A stretch of DNA of 64,000 nucleotides from Haloarcula taiwanensis (GTDB lineage Archaea > Halobacteriota > Halobacteria > Halobacteriales > Haloarculaceae), in contig CP019154.1 of the NCBI GenBank assembly GCA_002844335.1, positions 496,001 to 560,000 on the forward strand. The letters are read 5' to 3'. Every line of letters starts with the position of its first letter. Within the stretch, counting starts at the first letter, position 1. The translations under genes were made by a program, and so were the position numbers. Shown here in pieces: positions 59,260-64,000 of the stretch. Under the pieces are notes generated by a model that saw only the letters and a list, made by a program, of their open reading frames with translations, had not been told where the DNA came from and did no database searches.

Positions 59260-60510
59260 ATGAGCACGTCGCACGTAATCATCGGTGACGGCATCGCGGG
59301 TGCGTCCGCAGCCGAGACAATCCGGGAAGCGGACCCGGACGCGTCGGTCACAGTCCTGACCGACGAGGGGGAGGCACTGTATAACCGGATCCTCATCAAG
59401 GAGTTCGCCAAGGGGAAGCTGCCGGAAGCGCCCATCTCCATTCACGAGCCGGAGTGGTACGACGAGCGCGACATTGACCTGCAGCTGAACACCCACGTCA
59501 CGGACATCGACCCCGACGCCCACGAGATCCAGACCCACGAGGGCGACACCTACGAGTACGACAAACTGCTCGTCGCGACGGGCGGGACGCCGGCACAGCT
59601 CCCGGTCGAGAACAGCGACGCCGACGGCATCCACCACTTCTGGACGTTCCAGGACGCGCGTGGCATCCGCGAGCACGCCGACGAGGCCGACCAGGGCATC
59701 ATCGTCGGCGCGGGCCTGCTCGGCATCGACCTCGCCGCCGTGTGCGCCGCACAGGAAATCGACGCGAAGTACCTGATGCGTGGCAACCGCTGGTGGCGCT
59801 ACGCGCTCTCGGAGGACGGCGCAGAGATCATTCACGAGGCGCTCGAAGAGAACGGTGTCGAACCCGTCTTCGAATCCGGCGTCGACCACTTCGAAGTCGA
59901 TGACGATGGCAAAGTTACCGGTGCGGTCGACCCTGACGGTAACCACTACGACGGCGAATGGGCCGGCGTCGCTATCGGCCTCGATTTCAACACCGAGTTC
60001 CTCAACGGGACCGGGCTCGAACTCGACGACGGCGTCGTCGTCGACGAGTACATGCAGACCAACGTCGAGGACATCTACGCCGCGGGCGACCTCACCCAGT
60101 TCTACGACACCATCCTCGACTCCCAGGCGCAAAACGGCGCGTGGGGTTCGGCCAAGGAGCAGGGCTCGGTCGCCGGAACGAACATGGTCGCCGACGCCGA
60201 GGAGAAGGAGTTCCGCTGGGTCTCCTCGTACTCCATCACGCACTTCGACTTCCCGTTCCTCTCCTTCGGTCACCCGACCCGTGGCGACGACGAGGCCGAA
60301 CGGAAGTACTCCGACAGCGAGTGGCGGCGGCTCGCGTTCGAGGACGGACAGCTTATCGGCGGCGTGCTGATCGGCGACCTCTCACAGCAGTCGGCGTTCA
60401 AACAGCTCATCCGCGAGGAGCGACAGGTCGCCGACAAGAAGGAACTGCTACTGGAGAAGGAAGTGGACCTCGAAGAAGTGAAGGCGCAGACGCCCGCGCC
60501 GGCCGAATAA
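59260..60510 (+). CDS. FAD/NAD-dependent pyridine nucleotide-disulfide-type oxidoreductase
   Basis: The 416-residue flavoprotein has an N-terminal FAD site (HVIIGDGIAGASAAETIREA), the NAD-binding fold (QGIIVGAGLLGIDLAAVCAA) and the C-terminal FAD motif (TNVEDIYAAGDLTQFYD). No redox-active CxxC is present, so it resembles ferredoxin/rubredoxin reductases and nitrite reductase NirB-like N-domains rather than thioredoxin reductase. It is divergent from DUF6149. It could serve as a reductase for ferredoxins, but the partner is unknown. Confidence 0.92.
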   Translation: MSTSHVIIGDGIAGASAAETIREADPDASVTVLTDEGEALYNRILIKEFAKGKLPEAPISIHEPEWYDERDIDLQLNTHVTDIDPDAHEIQTHEGDTYEYDKLLVATGGTPAQLPVENSDADGIHHFWTFQDARGIREHADEADQGIIVGAGLLGIDLAAVCAAQEIDAKYLMRGNRWWRYALSEDGAEIIHEALEENGVEPVFESGVDHFEVDDDGKVTGAVDPDGNHYDGEWAGVAIGLDFNTEFLNGTGLELDDGVVVDEYMQTNVEDIYAAGDLTQFYDTILDSQAQNGAWGSAKEQGSVAGTNMVADAEEKEFRWVSSYSITHFDFPFLSFGHPTRGDDEAERKYSDSEWRRLAFEDGQLIGGVLIGDLSQQSAFKQLIREERQVADKKELLLEKEVDLEEVKAQTPAPAE

Positions 60511-60558
60511 GGCCAGTCGACACCGATATTTTTACGCACTGCTGACGTAGCGACGCAC

Positions 60559-60783
60559 ATGCGTGACGCCCTTCCCCGCGCCGTTGCCTGGCTCACCCGC
60601 CGGGGCGACCAGTCAGGTGAGGCAGACGAACCAAGCGACGACAGCGGCGGCTTTGCCGGCTCGTTGCTCGATGCGTCGGTCAATCATGGGCACGGTCAAG
60701 GCAACCCACAGGCTACCGGCGAGATGGCGGCGGTGCGAGAGGAGGCCGACAGGCTCGCGCAGGCGGACAAGAATCGTGAGTAA
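60559..60783 (+). CDS. Small acidic hypothetical protein
   Basis: The 74-residue frame starts MRDALPRAVAWLTRRGDQSG and reads SGEADEPSDDSGGFAGSLLD ... REEADRLAQADKNRE. It is acidic and likely disordered with a short C-terminal helix. It lies 48 bases after the flavoprotein stop, on the same strand. It has no domain that I recognise, so it may be a small haloarchaeal protein. Confidence 0.6.
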   Translation: MRDALPRAVAWLTRRGDQSGEADEPSDDSGGFAGSLLDASVNHGHGQGNPQATGEMAAVREEADRLAQADKNRE

Positions 60784-60835
60784 CTGCCCGCGGGAGAACG
60801 ACGCTCTTTTTTCGCCCTAAAGCGGAGAGTCGCGT

Positions 60836-61252
60836 ATGGATGGCGGCAGCGGCGATATGACACTCGCGTTCGACCTTGACGCCCTCAAGCAACTGGCCTA
60901 CCCTGACAGCGTGTTCAACGACGCGCGCCAGTGGTCCGAGTACGTCGGCGTCATCTCCGAACAGCCCACCTACGTCGTGACCAACTTCACCCGGAAACAC
61001 CGGATCAGACAGGACTTCTTCTCCGGCCCGCGCGGCCGCGAGGAGAGTCTCGAAAACGTCAAAGAGCAGTTCGACACCGACCGGCACGTCTTCGTCGGTG
61101 CGGACGACGAGGACGCCGACCTCGCCGAAGCGGCGGGCTGGGAGTACCTCCCGGTCACGCAGGCCGCGGAGGCGGCCGAGTGGGACCTCGGCGACCCGGA
61201 GACACCGGACGCGACAACCGACGAGGACGAGGCGCGCGACGACTGGCCGTAG
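60836..61252 (+). CDS. Haloarchaeal protein of unknown function (DUF7124-like)
   Basis: The 138-residue acidic protein starts MDGGSGDMTLAFDLDALKQLAYPDS; the start may be the second ATG (MTLAFDLD). It has a globular core (residues 10-90: VFNDARQWSEYVGVISEQ; YVVTNFTRKHRIRQDFFSGP) with basic patches, then an acidic tail (LGDPETPDATTDEDEARDDW). No catalytic motif. Its function is unknown. Confidence 0.75.
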   Translation: MDGGSGDMTLAFDLDALKQLAYPDSVFNDARQWSEYVGVISEQPTYVVTNFTRKHRIRQDFFSGPRGREESLENVKEQFDTDRHVFVGADDEDADLAEAAGWEYLPVTQAAEAAEWDLGDPETPDATTDEDEARDDWP

Positions 61253-61295
61253 GCGACACACTCCCGCTGTCGGCGGGAATCTACGCTTCGACTAG

Positions 61296-61306
61296 TTTTA
61301 TATTTT
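61296..61306 (+). promoter_or_regulatory. TATA box for membrane protein gene 61327
   Basis: TTTTATATTTT is centred 26 bases before the ATG at 61327. That is the distance expected for a leaderless archaeal message starting at the ATG. Confidence 0.55.
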
Positions 61307-61326
61307 CCCGGAGAGCGACTGAAGAT

Positions 61327-62172
61327 ATGGCCCTCCAGATCGGCGATGCCTTGCGTAGCGGTCTCGATACCCTCCTCAGTGAGGACGGACTCCTTGTTAC
61401 TGGCGTTTTCCTCCTGTTCAACCTCGGGAACACTGTCGCAAACTCTTCGTTCACCGAAGCGCTGTTCGACGAAGTGATGGACATGGGCGGTCCCGCTGGG
61501 CCGGGCGGCTCCGCCGGGGCAGGTGCACCGGGGTTTTCGGTGTCAGATTTCACCGGGCCGTTCAGTCTTGATATCGCATTGCCGGTTGCCGTCGTGATGG
61601 TCCTCCTGTTTCTGGTTGTCGGCCAGCTCGTCAAATTCTGGGGGATCAGGCTCTTCACCGAGCCACAGGAGATCATGGACGAGAATACGTCCGAGCGGGC
61701 CGTTATGGCCGCCGTCCTCGGTGGCGGCGTCGCAGTCGTCACGTTCGCAGCCTCGATGAGTTCGACCGCGCTGAACGTCAGCGGGCGTCTGCTGCTTGGG
61801 GGACTAGCTGGTCTTCTTGGCGGTCTCCTGTCTCTGATCGTCGGTCTCGCCTTCGTCTACCTGCTGCAGTCGATTGCCCTGTACGACGGCGGTTACGTCG
61901 ACACGCTCAAGCACTGCGTCGCGCGGTTCATGGATGCCCCGGCACAGATCATCGTGCTTCTGTTTCTCCTGTTGCTTCTCGGGATCATCCCGGGCATCCC
62001 GTCTACGGCGTCAGTTATTTCGGTGTTCCTCCCCGGCTCGTTTGACTTACCGTCCCAGTCGGTGCTGCAGGTCGCGTCAATGGTGTTGAACGCACCAGTG
62101 CAGGCGTTCAGTCTCGCAGTGATTACGGACGCGTACCTGCAGGTGCGGGCGGACCGGGACGACGAGTTCTGA
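61327..62172 (+). CDS. DUF7847-type haloarchaeal multi-spanning membrane protein (paralogue 1)
   Basis: The 281-residue protein starts MALQIGDALRSGLDTLLSED, then has about six hydrophobic segments (VTGVFLLFNLGNTVA; LPVAVVMVLLFLVVGQLV; VMAAVLGGGVAVVTFA; LLGGLLSLIVGLAFVYLLQS; IIVLLFLLLLLGIIPGI; VLQVASMVLNAPVQAFSLA). A Gly/Ala/Pro loop (GGPAGPGGSAGAGAPG) lies near residue 56. It is a tandem paralogue of the next gene. Function unknown. Confidence 0.8.
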   Translation: MALQIGDALRSGLDTLLSEDGLLVTGVFLLFNLGNTVANSSFTEALFDEVMDMGGPAGPGGSAGAGAPGFSVSDFTGPFSLDIALPVAVVMVLLFLVVGQLVKFWGIRLFTEPQEIMDENTSERAVMAAVLGGGVAVVTFAASMSSTALNVSGRLLLGGLAGLLGGLLSLIVGLAFVYLLQSIALYDGGYVDTLKHCVARFMDAPAQIIVLLFLLLLLGIIPGIPSTASVISVFLPGSFDLPSQSVLQVASMVLNAPVQAFSLAVITDAYLQVRADRDDEF

Positions 62173-62282
62173 GAGCTGGACTCGCGTGCCCTCTTGATAC
62201 TGGTTTCGGGCCGTCGACCGGGCGGTGTTTAGCTCAAAAACATTTATTCAGCTTTATGTCTCCCCCATCAGGGGTACTGTGT

Positions 62283-63056
62283 ATGGCCCTCCAAATCGGC
62301 CGTGCCTTCCAAGACGGTATCGACGAACTACTCAGTGAACGCGGGGCGGTGTTTGCCGGCGTATTCATCGTCTACGGATTACTCAGCTCTGTCGTCTGGG
62401 CGTCGCTTTCGCAGGCGTTCACAGAGCTGTTTCTGGGGCAATTGCCGAGCGATGCACAGGTAAATCAGGCGGCAATGGCTGGTGGGACACCACTGGCACT
62501 CGACCTGCCGCTTGCAGTTGCTGGCGTCGGTGCGCTCGTGCTGCTTGTCGTCAACGAGGCGCTGAATGTTGTCGCAATCCGTGCCTTTGCCAGCGGTGAC
62601 CGTGAACCGATTCCCGACAATGTGGGCCGGCGGCTCGGGAAGACCGTTGCAGTCGCAATCGTAGCCGGCATTCTCACCACTATCGCAGTGGGGATCGGCA
62701 TTATTCTGCTCGTCATTCCCGGACTGGTGTTTGCACTCCTGTTTTTCTTTGTCCGACAGGAAATTGCACTGAACGACAGCGGCGTTATCGAGTCTATCAG
62801 CAACAGTGTTAGTGTCGTCATCGACAACCTCCTCGCTACGTTTGTCCTGGCCGTTGTTCTCTCGGTGCTCGGACTCGTTCTTGGAGGCGGCTTCAGTTTC
62901 CTCCCGGTTCCGTTGCCGCCGATGGTCTTGACGACGGTCTCGACTGTCTTCTCAAGTGTCGTCAGCGTCTTCTCCATCGCTGTGACGACCGTGGCGTACC
63001 TCCAAGCAACGGAGTCCAGCTACACACAGGAAACAGCGTCTATCGGCGGGCTCTGA
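62283..63056 (+). CDS. DUF7847-type haloarchaeal multi-spanning membrane protein (paralogue 2)
   Basis: The 257-residue protein starts MALQIGRAFQDGIDELLSER, matching paralogue 1 (MALQIGDALRSGLDTLLSED) in length, spacing and membrane pattern, with six segments. The Gly/Pro loop is not present. The helix end LVIPGLVFALLFFFVRQEIAL is typical of this family. The start is at ATG 62283 because it keeps the conserved N-terminus; an earlier in-frame ATG at 62256 adds nine residues. The 110 bases between the two genes contain a second promoter. Confidence 0.8.
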   Translation: MALQIGRAFQDGIDELLSERGAVFAGVFIVYGLLSSVVWASLSQAFTELFLGQLPSDAQVNQAAMAGGTPLALDLPLAVAGVGALVLLVVNEALNVVAIRAFASGDREPIPDNVGRRLGKTVAVAIVAGILTTIAVGIGIILLVIPGLVFALLFFFVRQEIALNDSGVIESISNSVSVVIDNLLATFVLAVVLSVLGLVLGGGFSFLPVPLPPMVLTTVSTVFSSVVSVFSIAVTTVAYLQATESSYTQETASIGGL

Positions 63057-63110
63057 ACCACTGTAGTTCGTATCGCGGCCTTTAACCACGCGAACGACCA
63101 ATCTCAAGTA

Positions 63111-63644
63111 ATGGCTGAACCGCGCGTGCCCGGCGGGCGCGAGTCCGAACTCGAACTGGCCTGTGGCGAACTTGTCGACACGCATGACCTCCATCTGGGC
63201 ATGCGGGAGTTCGCGTGTGACTGCGGGAAGACACACGCCGTCGTGCTCGACCCGCACCCGCTGGCACGCTTCGTGCCGGAGTTTCTCACCGAGGTGCTGC
63301 ACGCGACCATCGAGACCAACGACGACTACGACGAGTTCACCACCGTTCACCTGATGGGTGTCGTGATGGAGGAGTTCCCCGAAAAGGTCGTCGCCGCCGA
63401 CACCAGTGAGGACGGGTCGGTCGGGTTCTCGCTTGCGTGGGTAAGCGACTTCGACTCCCGTCGCCTGCACGAAATCGTCGTCGAACTGCTCGTGGAACTG
63501 ATGGAACACGCCATCAGCCACGCCGAGGACGACGAGGTGATGGCGGAGTTCGAGGAGCAGATGCTCCAGTTCGACGTCGACGCGTTCGTCGAGCAGTACC
63601 GCGACGAGCGTGACTTCGACGGCCGATCGGACACCGCTATCTGA
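63111..63644 (+). CDS. Haloarchaeal protein of unknown function (DUF5815-like)
   Basis: The 177-residue protein starts MAEPRVPGGRESELELACGE and has a zinc-knuckle-like set, CGELVDTHDLHLGMREFACDC, in its first 40 residues (Cys and His). Two-layer alpha/beta structure follows (VLDPHPLARFVPEFLTEVLH; EFTTVHLMGVVMEEFPEKV). The C-terminal half is long and helical (LHEIVVELLVELMEHAISHA). It has no named catalytic role. Confidence 0.8.
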   Translation: MAEPRVPGGRESELELACGELVDTHDLHLGMREFACDCGKTHAVVLDPHPLARFVPEFLTEVLHATIETNDDYDEFTTVHLMGVVMEEFPEKVVAADTSEDGSVGFSLAWVSDFDSRRLHEIVVELLVELMEHAISHAEDDEVMAEFEEQMLQFDVDAFVEQYRDERDFDGRSDTAI

Positions 63645-63693
63645 AACAGACACCGACCTGAGTACTTAGTGTGGTGCACTCACACACCCACAT

Positions 63694-64000
63694 ATGGCAG
63701 GTCGTCTCGCGGTCCTGCTCGTACTCGTGCTTTTGACCGGCTGCGGAGCCTTCGGCGGGGCGGAACGACAGACGGTAACCCCGGTTCCGGTCCCAGAGCA
63801 GCCACAGGACAGCCGGGCCGTCCCCGCTGTGACCGAGAACGCTGTCGACGCCAGGCGACTCGCGGCGGGCCACCGGCGCGCGACCCGGAACCGCTCGTAC
63901 GTGCTGGGGATGCGGCTCTCGCTGGAATGGGGGACTCAAATCGTCAGCTTCGTCGTCGAAGACAGGTATCGCTATCAGTTTCGGACCGAAATCATCAACA
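63694..64000 (+). CDS. Lipoprotein, 3' end outside window (DUF7537-like)
   Basis: The frame starts MAGRLAVLLVLVLLTGCGAF, a short signal peptide with lipobox LTGC, so the mature protein is a lipid-anchored exoprotein. A Pro/Gln-rich linker (TPVPVPEQPQDSRAVP) leads to an unclosed domain (RNRSYVLGMRLSLEWGTQIV). It is open at base 64000. This layout is common in haloarchaeal lipoproteins of unknown function. Confidence 0.75.
   Translation, partial: MAGRLAVLLVLVLLTGCGAFGGAERQTVTPVPVPEQPQDSRAVPAVTENAVDARRLAAGHRRATRNRSYVLGMRLSLEWGTQIVSFVVEDRYRYQFRTEIIN

Overview
This window is chromosomal DNA of a halophilic archaeon, most likely Haloarcula or a close relative. The proteins are strongly acidic and the DNA is GC-rich. 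The gene content is typical of the group: two CetZ tubulin-like proteins, a halocyanin, a HalX response regulator, a HalOD1-domain protein, siroheme-dependent heme synthesis, an MptA-type GTP cyclohydrolase, NreA with a PCNA-binding tail, and a surface glycoprotein with a PGF-CTERM-like end. No rRNA, CRISPR array or insertion sequence was seen. Two tRNA genes, Leu(TAA) and Ile(GAT), are present. The genus assignment is inference from gene content.

Layout. 0-6.4 kb: CetZ (cut by the window start), an NDUFA9-like oxidoreductase, thymidylate kinase, a TrkA potassium regulator flanked by two stand-alone RAM (Lrp ligand-binding) proteins, and tRNA-Leu. 5.9-13.4 kb: a tightly coupled minus-strand Opp/Dpp peptide ABC operon (A-B-C-D-F) that ends in an uncharacterised membrane protein. 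13.6-20.1 kb: a MOSC protein followed by a three-cysteine ferredoxin, an amino-acid permease fused to universal stress domains, cyclophilin, an epoxide-hydrolase-like enzyme and a TrpD-like transferase. 20.2-28.4 kb: a siroheme decarboxylase fusion, a HalX regulator, MptA, a TrmB regulator broken by an in-frame amber codon, a DUF255 thioredoxin-fold protein, a cytochrome P450, FxsA, tRNA-Ile and a low-molecular-weight phosphatase/arsenate reductase. 28.5-38.8 kb: NreA, RNase HI and its coupled partner, a PadR regulator, pyrophosphatase, a phosphodiesterase, a second CetZ and a halocyanin. 38.9-45.7 kb: an AMP-binding fragment, a MazG-like protein, and the Hsp70 genes dnaJ, dnaK and grpE spread over 5 kb. 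45.7-49.6 kb: the adk - DUF106 - cmk - cbf5 block. 49.7-54.8 kb: the surface glycoprotein, a PAS histidine kinase and thrB. 54.9-64 kb: a 7TM histidine kinase, two flavoproteins, several haloarchaeal unknown families, two paralogous membrane proteins and a lipoprotein cut by the window end.

The points most worth following up are: three copies of a TTAGG-N4-CCTAA palindrome in front of the surface glycoprotein, which look like DtxR/IdeR-type metal-regulator sites; a decayed second copy of the thrB 3' end that brackets the histidine kinase; a MOSC + [3Fe-4S]-type ferredoxin pair that looks like a split YcbX/mARC system; and the TrmB gene interrupted by a single TAG. Where no start codon could be decided from the sequence, the alternatives are given in the entry.
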